This document shows positions 1 through 8,413 of a stretch of 23,265 nucleotides of DNA, piece after piece. The notes beneath the pieces were generated by a model, which worked only from the letters and a program-made list of their open reading frames with translations, made no database searches and was not told the origin of the DNA. A program made the position numbers and the translations under genes. Position 1 is the first letter of the stretch. Each line of letters begins with the position of its first letter. Origin of the DNA: a virus. The DNA lies in the IMG/VR virus record IMGVR_UViG_3300042465_001674, positions 1-23,265 of that record. One strand, given 5' to 3'.

Positions 1-373
1 TCGTATGCAACTTGAAGAACAGAGAAATGCTCAAGAGCGTGAAATGGAAATGAAGTTAGCTCAAATGAAGATGAACACAGAGCGTAACACTCAGCTATTG
101 CTTGCTTATGTCAATAACGGTGCAAAGGTAGAAGTAGCTCAAATCTCTGCTGGAGTTAATGGCGGTGAAGGATTGCCACAAGCCTACGACCTAGATGAAG
201 ATATGGCCAAGGCTATGGAACATCCATTACAGCCTATTGCCTCTGCCATTCAACAAGGTAATGAGCAAATGACTATGGCTTTATCAGAACTCATTAATAA
301 TTTAAATGAGAACCAAAACAGACCAAAGCAAGTGATTAGAGGTCAAGACGGTAAGATTATTGGGGTTCAATAA
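1..373 (+). CDS. Portal protein, C-terminal end (partial)
   Basis: The frame is open to the left edge, so this is the 3' end of a longer gene; the first visible ATG (base 5) is internal. The visible 120 or so residues begin with a charged Glu/Gln/Met-rich helix likely to be coiled coil (residues 1-30), followed by a polar segment and a closing R-P-K-x-V-I-R-G-x-D-G-K-I-I-G-V-Q tail. That tail and the coiled-coil approach are what I know from the ends of portal proteins of podovirus-like phages. The portal is the dodecameric ring through which DNA enters and leaves the capsid. The position upstream of fibre, scaffold and capsid genes fits. The stop overlaps the next start (TAATG). A minor head protein encoded next to the portal cannot be excluded because the conserved core lies outside the window. 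Confidence 0.55.
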   Translation, partial: RMQLEEQRNAQEREMEMKLAQMKMNTERNTQLLLAYVNNGAKVEVAQISAGVNGGEGLPQAYDLDEDMAKAMEHPLQPIASAIQQGNEQMTMALSELINNLNENQNRPKQVIRGQDGKIIGVQ

Positions 374-1788
374 TGGCTATAACAGTCAAGCACACTAAGG
401 TTTCAACCATACCTGATGGAGATGATTCGTCATTAATCAGACCATCGGATTGGAATGATGACCATGCCTTAACTGGTCTAGGAACAATGGCGGAGCAAGA
501 TGCCAATTCTGTGGCCATTACAGGCGGTTCAATCAGCGGTGTAACTGTTAGCGGATACATTCCTACAAGTGAAAAAGGTGCAAACAACGGTGTTGCAACC
601 TTAGACGCTAATGGCAAAGTACCAACAAGTCAGATTCCAATGCAAGGTGATCTTAATTACCAAGGCACATGGAACGCATCAACTAACACGCCTACCCTAA
701 CATCTAGTGTAGGAATTAAGGGCTATTACTATGTCGTTGATGTAGCTGGTACGACCAATTTAAACGGTATTACTGATTGGCAAATTGGCGATTGGGCTAT
801 ATTTAACGGTTCAGTATGGCAAAAGGTTGACAATACAGATGCTGTAACTTCAGTTAACGGTCAAGTAGGTACGGTAGTCTTAACCACTACAGACATAGCT
901 GAAGGCACTAACCTTTACTATACCGATGTACGAGCAAGGGCATCCAATAGTGCTGGTACAGGCATTAGTTACGATTCAGCAACAGGAGTAATCACTAACT
1001 CTGCACCTGATCAAACAGTCGCTTTGACAGACGGAACGGCTATTGATGTAACTGGCACTTACCCTAACTTTACTATTAATAACACCGCACCTGATCAAAC
1101 CGTTGTTTTAACGGCTGGCACAGGAATAAGCACTAGCGGAACTTACCCTAACTTTACCATTACTAACACTAGCCCATCTTTGGGCGGTGATGTGGTTGGC
1201 CCAGCTTCTGCAACCGATAACGCAATAGCTCGTTATGACACGACTACAGGCAAGTTAATACAGAATAGCCTAGTAATTATTGGTGATACAGGTAGCGTAA
1301 CAGGCGTAAATGCCCTGACTGCTGAAAGCCTGACTGTAAACAATAACGCTACATTAGGATCATCTAATACAGATACTTTAGAAGTTTTAAGCCGTATTAC
1401 GACTGATTTAGAACCTAACGCTAATAACGCCAAAGACATTGGAACTAGCGGTAGAAACTGGCGTGATGGCTTCTTTGGGCGTAACTTAGATACAGTTAAT
1501 TTAAGCGTAACTGGAACAACTAGCTTTGATGGATCACAAGGTACAAGCGGTCAAGTTCTTACATCTGCTGGTACAGGTAATACTCCTACTTGGACAACTC
1601 CTACGGTTGGTACGGTTACATCAATTACAGCAGGAACTGGTTTAACAGGCGGCACAATAACGACTTCAGGAACTATCGCCATTGATTCTACAGTCGTTGT
1701 AACAACAGGTAGTTATGCAAATCCATCTTTCATAACCAGCTTAGATGGTAGTAAAATCACAGGTACATTAGATGGCGGTTCATTTTAA
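373..1788 (+). CDS. Tail fibre-like structural protein with internal tandem repeat
   Basis: A 471-residue protein rich in Thr, Gly, Ser, Asn and Asp, typical of trimeric beta-structured phage fibres. The N-terminus has a W-N-D-D-H-A-L motif near residue 27 that recurs in phage fibre/adaptor proteins. A segment around residues 65-80 resembles the A-T-L-D-A-N-G-K-V-P pattern of fibre proteins. Residues 211-238 and 239-266 are tandem copies (both begin A-P-D-Q-T-V and contain G-T-Y-P-N-F-T). The C-terminal part contains further T-S-I-T-A-G-T-G-L-T-G-G type repeats. It starts on TAATG overlapping the preceding gene and is followed 9 bases later by a second fibre gene, so the two probably form sequential parts of the host-recognition apparatus. 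The absence of a C-terminal chaperone here, in contrast with the next gene, suggests this is the virion-proximal component. The receptor is not predictable. Confidence 0.7.
   Translation: MAITVKHTKVSTIPDGDDSSLIRPSDWNDDHALTGLGTMAEQDANSVAITGGSISGVTVSGYIPTSEKGANNGVATLDANGKVPTSQIPMQGDLNYQGTWNASTNTPTLTSSVGIKGYYYVVDVAGTTNLNGITDWQIGDWAIFNGSVWQKVDNTDAVTSVNGQVGTVVLTTTDIAEGTNLYYTDVRARASNSAGTGISYDSATGVITNSAPDQTVALTDGTAIDVTGTYPNFTINNTAPDQTVVLTAGTGISTSGTYPNFTITNTSPSLGGDVVGPASATDNAIARYDTTTGKLIQNSLVIIGDTGSVTGVNALTAESLTVNNNATLGSSNTDTLEVLSRITTDLEPNANNAKDIGTSGRNWRDGFFGRNLDTVNLSVTGTTSFDGSQGTSGQVLTSAGTGNTPTWTTPTVGTVTSITAGTGLTGGTITTSGTIAIDSTVVVTTGSYANPSFITSLDGSKITGTLDGGSF
1003..1170 (+). repeat. Tandem 84-bp coding repeat in fibre gene
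   Basis: Two 28-codon units, 1003-1086 and 1087-1170, share the start GCACCTGATCAAAC and the segment ACTTACCCTAACTTTAC in the same frame. The middle of each unit has diverged. Unit number can change by recombination, which would alter fibre length. Confidence 0.85.
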
Positions 1789-1797
1789 GGATTAATC

Positions 1798-3174
1798 ATG
1801 GCAACGACAATTAAGTTAAAAAATAGCGTAACAACAACCAATGCCCCTAGTTCTTTGGAACAAGGTGAAGTTGCAATCAATGTGACCGATAAAAAGGTAT
1901 GGGTAGGTAATGCCGCCACAAGTCCTGTTCAGCTATTAGGCGATGGTGGAAGTGCTAGTTTTACTAGCGTTGCTTTTGCCGATGGCACTGCAGCTGCACC
2001 ATCTATTACTAATACTGGCGATACCAATACAGGTATATTCTTCCCAGCAGCAGATACTATTGCTTTCTCTGAAGGCGGTACTGAGTCAATGAGAATTGAT
2101 GCATCAGGCAACCTAGGTCTTGGTGTAACTCCTAGTGCTTGGAGTGCTACAACTTACAAAGTAATTGAGCTTGCAAATGCTGGTAACCATCTTCAAGGTG
2201 GACCTAATCAGGTGATTTTAGGTGCAAATGCTTATTTTAATTCAGGTTGGAAATATGGGGGAAATCTTCCTGCCACTCTTTATGACCAAAATAATGGTTC
2301 TCATTCTTGGTCTATTGCACCATCAGGCACAGCTGGAAACGCTATTACCTTTACACAGGCAATGACACTAAATGCTAGTGGTAACTTGGGTATTGGTACT
2401 TCAAGTCCAACTCAGAAGTTGCATATGGCTATTGCCTCTGCATCGACTATTTATCATCGTATCCAAAATAGTGCTGGTGACTGCTATCTTGGTCTTAGTG
2501 CAGCTGGTAACACAGAGCTTTCAGCAGACAATACAGGTAATCAACTTATCTTTAAAACTGTTGCAGCAGAAAGAGCAAGAATAGATGCCTCTGGTAACTT
2601 ATTTATTGGGGATAATGGCTCTGGTGTTGGTACTGGAGTATTGCGTGTAAAACAAACATCTAATGATTATGTAACACGATTTCAAAACACAAACGCAGCC
2701 CCTTCTGGATTAAGTCTTTATTATTCAGGCGCAGCTCCAAACGGAACAGGAAATCCATTTATTTATTGTGAGGATAATGGCGTTACATTAAGAATGTCTG
2801 TTCGCTCTAATGGCGGTATTGCCAACTATTCAGGCAATAATGTGAACTTGTCTGATGCTAGAGAAAAGACAAACATTGAATTAGCTGGTTCTTACTTAGA
2901 CAAGATTTGTGCCATTCCAGTTAAAACATTTAATTACATTGACCAAAACCTTGAAGAAGATGGCGGTTTAACTTTAGGTGTTATTGCTCAAGATGTTCAA
3001 GCTGTTGCGCCTGAGCTTGTAATGGAGTCTGATTGGGGAACTAAAGATGAGTCTAAGATGCGTTTGTCTATCTATCAAACAGACCTACAGTACGCATTAA
3101 TGAAAGCAATCCAAGAACAACAAGCAATCATTACAGACTTAAAAGCTCGCATTGAATCATTGGAGAACAAATGA
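1798..3174 (+). CDS. Tail fibre/spike with C-terminal S74 intramolecular chaperone
   Basis: A 458-residue fibre protein. The N-terminal 50 residues (I-K-L-K-N-S-V-T-T-T-N-A-P near residue 5, then E-Q-G-E-V-A-I-N) resemble virion-attachment domains of other fibres. The middle holds short G-N-L-G-(I/L)-G repeats typical of trimeric beta-helical shafts. The last about 107 residues match the peptidase S74/endosialidase-type chaperone domain: L-S-D-A-R-E-K begins at residue 351, giving the catalytic Ser352 and, five residues on, Lys357 (the known Ser-Lys spacing of the family). Then comes G-V-I-A-Q-D-V-Q and a C-terminal coiled coil. In this family the chaperone trimerises the shaft and then cuts itself off at the Ser. 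The mature fibre would therefore be about 351 residues. SD is a weak AAGGA. It overlaps the next gene by ATGA. Confidence 0.85.
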   Translation: MATTIKLKNSVTTTNAPSSLEQGEVAINVTDKKVWVGNAATSPVQLLGDGGSASFTSVAFADGTAAAPSITNTGDTNTGIFFPAADTIAFSEGGTESMRIDASGNLGLGVTPSAWSATTYKVIELANAGNHLQGGPNQVILGANAYFNSGWKYGGNLPATLYDQNNGSHSWSIAPSGTAGNAITFTQAMTLNASGNLGIGTSSPTQKLHMAIASASTIYHRIQNSAGDCYLGLSAAGNTELSADNTGNQLIFKTVAAERARIDASGNLFIGDNGSGVGTGVLRVKQTSNDYVTRFQNTNAAPSGLSLYYSGAAPNGTGNPFIYCEDNGVTLRMSVRSNGGIANYSGNNVNLSDAREKTNIELAGSYLDKICAIPVKTFNYIDQNLEEDGGLTLGVIAQDVQAVAPELVMESDWGTKDESKMRLSIYQTDLQYALMKAIQEQQAIITDLKARIESLENK

Positions 3175-3473
3175 ACTTAATTATCAACAACCTTGACAGA
3201 AACACAGATGGTGACATCGTAACTACTATTCATTGGACAGCTATTAAACAAGATGGTGACTTTGTAGCTTCTGTATATAACACTCAATCTGTAGAAGTAG
3301 GCGATACAGTCATTCCTTTTGCTGACATCACAGAAGAATTAGTAAAGACTTGGCTAACTGAAAAGCTAAATATGGAGTCATTGGAAGCTGCTCTTGATGC
3401 ACAGATTGAAGCTCAGAAAGCTCCTAAAGTAGCTAGTGGCTTACCTTGGGCAGTTAAAAAAGTAGCTGAGTAA
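3171..3473 (+). CDS. Small conserved phage protein next to tail fibre
   Basis: A 100-residue acidic protein overlapping the fibre gene by ATGA, so probably translationally coupled to it. It has a beta-rich start (I-I-N-N-L-D-R), an I-H-W-T-A motif at about residue 21, a conserved T-W-L patch at residues 64-66, and a Pro-containing C-terminus (L-P-W) at residues 92-94. I recognise this type of protein as a frequent neighbour of fibre genes in podovirus-like phages but know of no proven function. A fibre-assembly role is inference from position alone. It ends with TAATG into the next gene. Confidence 0.6.
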   Translation: MNLIINNLDRNTDGDIVTTIHWTAIKQDGDFVASVYNTQSVEVGDTVIPFADITEELVKTWLTEKLNMESLEAALDAQIEAQKAPKVASGLPWAVKKVAE

Positions 3474-3949
3474 TGTTTCAAACGGCTTTCCAAGCTAATG
3501 CGTTTCAAGTAAATGCGTTTCAAATTTACATCCCACCTACCCCTGATGCAAATCTTGGGGGTGGTGATGATGCTTCTTGGACATACGAAGAACTCCGTAG
3601 AATTAAGAAGATTCAGCAGAAAATAGCTGAACGCCAACGCTTATTAGAAAAAGCTACCAAAGATGCCAACGCATCACGCAAGCAAGCATTTAGAAATCAG
3701 ATTGATCCTGTTGCAAAAGTTAAGCAATCTAAAGTACAATCCAAACAAGAGGTTAAAGCTGATATACCGTTAGCTGAAACAGAAGATTTACAACGGTCTA
3801 TAAGCTACCTTGAAAGACAACGGGATAACATCCTTGCGGCAGTAGCTTACAGAAACGAAGTGGCTCGTATTCAATATGAGTTACAGGTAATGGAAGCCAA
3901 ACGCCTAGAGGAACTAGACGATGAGGCTGCTCTATTACTACTAATTTAA
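3473..3949 (+). CDS. Hypothetical coiled-coil protein with N-terminal FQ repeats
   Basis: 158 residues. The first 18 residues are a near-tandem repeat built on (A)FQ(x)NAFQ, encoded by repeated GCGTTTCAA words. A Pro/Gly linker follows (residues 20-33), then a long charged helical region from about residue 37 to 156, likely coiled coil, with many Lys, Arg, Glu and Gln. It begins on TAATG with the preceding gene. The F-Q-x-N-A-F-Q style N-terminus occurs in small phage virion-associated proteins, but I cannot name a function. The extreme 3' end overlaps the probable beginning of the glycosyltransferase gene and carries that gene's ribosome-binding site. Confidence 0.6.
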   Translation: MFQTAFQANAFQVNAFQIYIPPTPDANLGGGDDASWTYEELRRIKKIQQKIAERQRLLEKATKDANASRKQAFRNQIDPVAKVKQSKVQSKQEVKADIPLAETEDLQRSISYLERQRDNILAAVAYRNEVARIQYELQVMEAKRLEELDDEAALLLLI

Positions 3950-4842
3950 ACCCACACGCACAATATAAGTTAGCCTACGATAACCTACACGCAGGGCGTT
4001 ATGCTGCTGGATTTAGGCTATTTGAATACCGTTGGCATAAAGACATCCTAGCTAATCAACAAATACCCTATGCAAGACTGCCTGTAGCCCCTAAAACATG
4101 GCAAGGTGAATCACTTTTAGACAAAACCATTGTGGTTCAGATGGAACAAGGATTTGGCGATATATTCCAATACGCTAGATTCTTACCAGCTTTAAAGGTC
4201 ATGGGTGCTAAAAAGGTCGTAGTGCTGACAGTACCTAATTTATTCGGTGTTTTAGGTCAAATGGAATGTATTGACCAACTAACTAACCTGACAGAATCAG
4301 GGCCAGCACATGAATGTGACTACTGGATTGGATCAATGTCACTACCGTACTACATAGACTGTGCAATGCCCTATGTAAAAGCCCTATTTCCCATTACAAA
4401 CACAAAAGTTGTTGGTTCAGAAGGCTATTTTGAAGCTGAACCTAGTAATATCCCTAAGAAAATAGGCGTTAATTGGTCTGCAAGTAAGGGCAATTTGCAA
4501 TGGATTAAGTCTATTTCTGCCGAACACATGAATGAATTGGTGGGAAATGATGCTTATTCTCTAAACCCTGAAACAGATGGCAATTTCTACCCCTTACCTA
4601 ACGATGGGTGGAAGAAAGATTGGTCAATTACTGCTAAACACATGAAAGCTATGAAAGGCGTGGTCACAGTAGACACAGGAACGGCTCACTTGGCTGGTGC
4701 TTTGGGCGTTAAATGCGTGGTTTTGCTACCTAAAGAAGAATTTGTCTGTTGGAGATGGAAAAACGCAAGATGGTATGACAGCGTTTGCCTACTTAGACCC
4801 CACGAATACGATCAATTACCTGAACTTATAAGGAGAATGTAA
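3934..4842 (+). CDS. TPR/GT9-like glycosyltransferase, probable AUU start
   Basis: The conserved protein is longer than any ATG, GTG or TTG start allows. Reading from ATT at 3934 gives 302 residues: a TPR-like unit (A-G-R-Y-A-A-G-F-R-L-F-E-Y-R-W), then W-Q-G-E-S-L-L-D-K-T-I-V-V and E-Q-G-F-G-D-I-F-Q-Y-A-R-F-L-P, and near the C-terminus V-D-T-G-T-A-H-L-A-G-A-L-G followed by W-R-W. These match TPR-containing glycosyltransferases of the GT9/GT41-like type, which transfer sugars from nucleotide donors. The first GTG is at 4132 and would remove the TPR and half the N-domain. GAGG lies 7 bases before ATT; an in-frame TGA at 3922 closes the frame upstream. Alternatives are a real or sequencing frameshift from ATG 3921, or a truncated protein. 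Placement among structural genes suggests modification of a virion protein or of host surface glycans (inference). Confidence 0.7.
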   Translation: MTTNLNPHAQYKLAYDNLHAGRYAAGFRLFEYRWHKDILANQQIPYARLPVAPKTWQGESLLDKTIVVQMEQGFGDIFQYARFLPALKVMGAKKVVVLTVPNLFGVLGQMECIDQLTNLTESGPAHECDYWIGSMSLPYYIDCAMPYVKALFPITNTKVVGSEGYFEAEPSNIPKKIGVNWSASKGNLQWIKSISAEHMNELVGNDAYSLNPETDGNFYPLPNDGWKKDWSITAKHMKAMKGVVTVDTGTAHLAGALGVKCVVLLPKEEFVCWRWKNARWYDSVCLLRPHEYDQLPELIRRM

Positions 4843-5240
4843 TGGCATTGGTAAAAGTGATGGTTACTTGCCCATGTTGCAAGGTTGACCGTCAAGAATA
4901 TGACGAAAATCAGATGAGCGATAAGGAAAAGTACCTGACTTATTGGAATATCCCGTTTGACACCCCACAAGCAGAGCAAGCATGGAAAGACAAGCTAAAC
5001 ATGACACGCAGAGAAGCCCCTATGGTTGTACCTGACATTGAAGGCCACATTTCTATGGCTGATGGCTCATGGGTTTCTAGCCGTTCTAAGCACCGTGAGA
5101 ACCTAAAGCGTAATAACTGCGTTGAAGTGGGTAACGATGTACCAGTAGAGCAGAAAAAGGTTGAATTTAGCCGTAAAGAAAACGAAGCCCGTAAGCGACA
5201 AATTGCGGAAATTGCATACTCAAAACTTAACTACAGATAA
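4842..5240 (+). CDS. Conserved phage protein with N-terminal CPCC motif
   Basis: 132 residues, starting on TAATG behind the glycosyltransferase gene. The N-terminus has C-P-C-C at residues 10-13, which could bind zinc together with other residues. A conserved-looking patch lies at residues 75-97: S-W-V-S-S-R-S-K-H-R-E-N-L-K-R-N-N-C-V-E-V-G-N. I recognise the H-R-x-x-L-K-R-x-x-x-V-E-V-G-N pattern from small phage proteins encoded next to scaffold and capsid genes, but no function is known to me. The C-terminus is basic and helical. A DNA or capsid-assembly role is possible, but unproven. Confidence 0.6.
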   Translation: MALVKVMVTCPCCKVDRQEYDENQMSDKEKYLTYWNIPFDTPQAEQAWKDKLNMTRREAPMVVPDIEGHISMADGSWVSSRSKHRENLKRNNCVEVGNDVPVEQKKVEFSRKENEARKRQIAEIAYSKLNYR

Positions 5241-5249
5241 GGATAAACC

Positions 5250-6344
5250 ATGTCAGATGACCGCAGAGAATTACTTGAAGCAGCACTAGACCAAGCCGAA
5301 GAAGGCACTTTAGAAGCACCAATCGAAAAGGAGATAGAAGTAAATGACGATCCAATCCAAGCCGAAAACAATAGCGAAGAAGGTAGCGAAGAAAACTCAG
5401 ACCGTGATGAAAAAGGTCGTTTCAAAGCCAAGAGCGAAGAATCCGATAGAGAAACCGATCAAGGTGCAGAATCTACATTGGTTGACGAGGTTACTAATGT
5501 TAATGAAGAAGAAGTAAAACGCCCTACTACTTGGAAAAAAGAGTATGTAGAGGTATGGAACAAGATGCAAGAAGGCAAGCCTTTAGATAAAGCAGAATTC
5601 GTTAAGTTTGCTGAATACGCTAATCAAAGGGAAGCAGAATACAAGAAGGGCGTATCTGCTTACAAGGCTGAAGCTGACAATGCTAGAGAATTAACCCAAG
5701 CTCTAGGGCAATTTGCACCTGAGTTACAACAACAAGGTATTCACCCTGTAGCTTGGATTAATAATCTAGGTCGTGCTCACATGGTATTGAGTAAAGCACC
5801 ATACGAACAAAAGGTACAATTGTTCCATAGACTTGCACAAGATTATGGAATACAATTAAATCAAAATGCAGTTCAGATGCCTGAACAACAATATGTAGAC
5901 CCGTATCAGCAACAGTTAATGCAACAGCTACAAGCAACACAACAGCAAGTGCAACAACTGTCAGCGATTAGGGAGCAAGAAGAAAATGCTCGGTTGACCC
6001 AAGAAATCAGCCGAGTAAGTAGCAACAAAGAGCGGTTTCCGCACTTTGAAATGGTACGGGAAGATATGGCTCAATTACTTGAGCGAGGTTTAGCCCAAGA
6101 CCTAGAATCGGCTTATGCCAAAGCGGTGCGTATGAACGATGAAGCGTACAAGCTAGAGCAGGATAAACTCCTGAAATCAGCGAATACCCAAGCATCTAAG
6201 GCACAGCAAGTAGCTAAAGCCAAAGCAACTGCTGTTAGCCCACGATCCGTTACTCCTAGCGGTCAAGTGACTAAATCAGATGCAAAGGATAGACGATCCT
6301 TGTTGATGGCTAATTTGGCCGATGCAGAGGGTGGTCGGGTTTAA
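5250..6344 (+). CDS. Capsid scaffold-like protein
   Basis: 364 residues. The first about 90 residues are strongly acidic and low complexity (E-E-G-S-E-E-N-S-D type runs) with an R-D-E-K-G-R-F motif near residue 52. A helical central part contains a conserved-looking P-T-T-W-K-K-E-Y segment near residue 91, and a Gln-rich stretch at residues 205-240 (Q-Q-Q motifs) lies before a helical C-terminus. Acidic and helical proteins of this size immediately before the major capsid gene are typical phage scaffolds, which template procapsid assembly and leave before or during packaging. SD AAGGA lies 7 bases upstream of the ATG. No protease domain is visible, so removal of the scaffold by exit rather than cleavage is likely, but that is inference. 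Confidence 0.75.
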   Translation: MSDDRRELLEAALDQAEEGTLEAPIEKEIEVNDDPIQAENNSEEGSEENSDRDEKGRFKAKSEESDRETDQGAESTLVDEVTNVNEEEVKRPTTWKKEYVEVWNKMQEGKPLDKAEFVKFAEYANQREAEYKKGVSAYKAEADNARELTQALGQFAPELQQQGIHPVAWINNLGRAHMVLSKAPYEQKVQLFHRLAQDYGIQLNQNAVQMPEQQYVDPYQQQLMQQLQATQQQVQQLSAIREQEENARLTQEISRVSSNKERFPHFEMVREDMAQLLERGLAQDLESAYAKAVRMNDEAYKLEQDKLLKSANTQASKAQQVAKAKATAVSPRSVTPSGQVTKSDAKDRRSLLMANLADAEGGRV

Positions 6345-6367
6345 CTTAATTTAATAAAGGAAATATC

Positions 6368-7348
6368 ATGGCTTTTGCTAACTCAGCAATTACCGATATC
6401 ATCGCTACCACCATTCAAAGTCGTAGCGGAGTATTGGCAGATAACTTAACACAAAACAACGCAATCCTACAAAGATTGAACTCTAAGGGTAATGTACGCC
6501 CATTCTCAGGTGGTAATGTGATTTTGGAAGAAATCATGTACAACGACCCAGCAACTAATAACGCTAATTCATATAGCGGATATGAAGTGCTAAACATCAC
6601 TCCTGATAGCCCTATCTCTGCGGCTCAATTCTCTATCACTCAGTACGCAGATAGCGTAACAATGAGTGGTCTAGAAATGTTGCAGAACTCAAGCAAAGAA
6701 GCAATCATCGACTTGTTAGATGGTCGTATGCAAGTTTCTGAAGCTCGTCTTTTGAACCGCATTTCAGGTGACTTATACGGTGACGGTACTGGTAACGGTG
6801 GTAAGAACATTACAGGTCTTGCAGCTGCTATCTCTACTTCTCCTTCAACTGGTACATACGGTGGTATTAACCGTGCAAACTGGGAATTTTGGAGAAACCA
6901 ATCAACAACTGGTGCTAATGATGCTACATTAATTCAAGCTGCGATGACTACAGCCGCTATCAAATCTGTTCGTGGATCTGATAAGACTGACTTGATTATT
7001 GCTGGTAACACTTTGTATCAACGCTATGTTGCATCACTTCAAGCTATTCAGCGTATCGCTGGTGTAGAAGAAGGTGCTGCTGGCTTTGCATCATTGAAGT
7101 TCTACGGTGGCGGTATGTCTGCTGATGTGGTATTAGGTGGTGGTATTGGTGCTCAAGAGAACGCATTGTATATGTATCTTTTGAATACTGATTACATCTT
7201 CTTCCGCCCACACAAAGAGCGTAACTTTGTACCTATTGGTGGCGAGCGTCAGTCAATCAACCAAGATGCAATCGTGAAGTTATACGGTTGGGCTGGTAAC
7301 TTGACTTGTTCTAATGCCTCACTCCAAGGTATCTTGACAGGCTCTTAA
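6368..7348 (+). CDS. Major capsid protein
   Basis: 326 residues. Placement directly after the scaffold gene, a strong SD (AAAGGA) and size fit a HK97-fold coat protein. Recognisable points are the N-terminal helix with I-A-T-T-I-Q-S-R, the G-D-G-T-G-N-G-G-K-N-I-T-G-L-A-A-A-I segment at residues 138-155 (the usual G-D-G-T-G glycine motif of phage coat proteins), the Y-G-G-I-N-R stretch at residues 163-168 and the D-Y-I-F-F-R-P-H-K region near residue 275. There is no N-terminal delta domain of the long cleaved type, in agreement with a separate scaffold gene. It forms the icosahedral shell. Codon choice shifts toward GGT/GCT/AAC words, in keeping with high expression. Confidence 0.85.
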   Translation: MAFANSAITDIIATTIQSRSGVLADNLTQNNAILQRLNSKGNVRPFSGGNVILEEIMYNDPATNNANSYSGYEVLNITPDSPISAAQFSITQYADSVTMSGLEMLQNSSKEAIIDLLDGRMQVSEARLLNRISGDLYGDGTGNGGKNITGLAAAISTSPSTGTYGGINRANWEFWRNQSTTGANDATLIQAAMTTAAIKSVRGSDKTDLIIAGNTLYQRYVASLQAIQRIAGVEEGAAGFASLKFYGGGMSADVVLGGGIGAQENALYMYLLNTDYIFFRPHKERNFVPIGGERQSINQDAIVKLYGWAGNLTCSNASLQGILTGS

Positions 7349-7375
7349 TCAACTGACTAATTAAAGGAAATTATC

Positions 7376-7672
7376 ATGTCATATAATATTACCCCTACCG
7401 CAGGTATTAACTTGGATGAAGTAGTTTATACAAATCCTAACTCTGCTGGTACTGGCGTTCCTGTTAACGGCCCACTTGGTTCACAAGTGTTTGGTTCAGA
7501 CGGTTTGCGTTATGTACTAGGTGTTGCTGGTGCGGCTATTACAGCTTCTACAGCAACTTGCTCTATCAATGCTTCAACATTTGTTGTTACAGATTCAGGT
7601 GGCACTTATCTAAGTCCAGCTGTTGCCGTAGCTTCAGGTGACTATGCTTGGTTTAGCAAAGCTAGTGTTTAA
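7376..7672 (+). CDS. Small capsid-associated protein, possible decoration protein
   Basis: 98 residues, Gly/Ala/Thr/Ser-rich and beta-type, with almost no charged residues. The leader (AAAGGAAATTATC before ATG) nearly copies that of the major capsid gene (AAAGGAAATATC), which suggests both are made at high level. It sits directly between the coat gene and an intrinsic terminator. Size and location match head decoration or cement proteins of phages, but no diagnostic motif is visible. Confidence 0.6.
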   Translation: MSYNITPTAGINLDEVVYTNPNSAGTGVPVNGPLGSQVFGSDGLRYVLGVAGAAITASTATCSINASTFVVTDSGGTYLSPAVAVASGDYAWFSKASV

Positions 7673-7693
7673 TAGTAAAATGTAGTAAAAACA

Positions 7694-7726
7694 GGGGGTT
7701 GGCTCACAAGGCTGACCCCTTTTTTC
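7694..7726 (+). terminator. Rho-independent terminator after capsid genes
   Basis: A stem beginning GGGGTTGGC and closing GCTGACCCC (with G-T wobbles) around a short CACAA loop is followed by six T residues and CC. It lies 22 bases after the stop of the small capsid-associated gene. It would cap or attenuate the capsid transcript, letting head genes be made in excess over downstream tail genes. Confidence 0.85.
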
Positions 7727-7761
7727 CTTTAACTTTACCTAACTACTTAGGAGATTTAAAA

Positions 7762-8412
7762 ATGGCATTACCTTCAGATACACAAGGAGCAGATTCACGC
7801 TTACAAGTACGCTTTTATAAGAAATCCGTACAACAAGAGCAAGAATCAATGGATGCTGGCAGACCAATATACAAAGACTTTGATTTTGTTCATATTTGCG
7901 TTGCTGGCGATACACTAACCGAAATTGACACTTACGCCTTACAAAACCATAAGCAACGCTTTCCTATTCAATGGGCTAACTATATGAATAGACAAGGTGC
8001 ACACGATGAGGAAGTAGTAGGAACACCTGTATCAGAGTGGCCTTTAGTATCAAAAAGCCAAGCTGAAGAACTACGGGCAATCAAGTTTCAAACGGTAGAA
8101 TCTATTGCACACGCTTCAGATCAACAGTTACAGCGTATGGGAATGATTGCAGGAATGTCCCCTTATGCGTTCCGTGACAAGGCAAAGGCATTTTTAAATC
8201 TAGCAACAACGGCAGCAGAAACTGACAAGCGTGAACAAGAAATTAACGCACTTAAAGAAGAACTTGCCAAAAAAGAGTTAGAAACTGCTAAAATGAAACA
8301 AGAAACAGATGCGAAGCTGGCTTTGATGCAAGAACAAATGGCCACTATACTTGCTGCTGTTGGTGAAAAGAAACCCCGTAAATCTAAAGCGGTAGCCACA
8401 GAGGAAGCTTAA
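7762..8412 (+). CDS. Conserved phage structural-module protein, unknown function
   Basis: 216 residues. The start is ATG 7762 with AGGAG 8 bases upstream; the same frame is open from 7699, but that would begin inside the terminator. The first half is folded and basic (R-F-Y-K-K-S-V, then D-F-D-F-V-H-I-C-V-A-G-D-T near residue 50, and W-P-L-V near residue 94). The C-terminal third is a charged helix, likely coiled coil (residues 145-200), rich in Glu, Lys, Ala and Met, ending with a basic K-K-P-R-K-S-K cluster. Proteins with this layout are found between coat and connector genes of podovirus-like phages. A head-completion role is inferred from position only. It is separated from the next gene by a single base. 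Confidence 0.55.
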   Translation: MALPSDTQGADSRLQVRFYKKSVQQEQESMDAGRPIYKDFDFVHICVAGDTLTEIDTYALQNHKQRFPIQWANYMNRQGAHDEEVVGTPVSEWPLVSKSQAEELRAIKFQTVESIAHASDQQLQRMGMIAGMSPYAFRDKAKAFLNLATTAAETDKREQEINALKEELAKKELETAKMKQETDAKLALMQEQMATILAAVGEKKPRKSKAVATEEA

Positions 8413-8413
8413 T

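Noticed and set aside
3945-3951. TTTAAAC, a classical -1 slippery heptamer, at the junction of the 158-residue gene and the glycosyltransferase
   Set aside because: It is in phase with the glycosyltransferase frame, not with the upstream gene, so a -1 slip there cannot fuse the two proteins.
7699-7761. Upstream in-frame extension (GTG-type start) of the 216-residue gene
   Set aside because: It begins inside the terminator stem and lacks an SD; ATG 7762 has AGGAG at good spacing.
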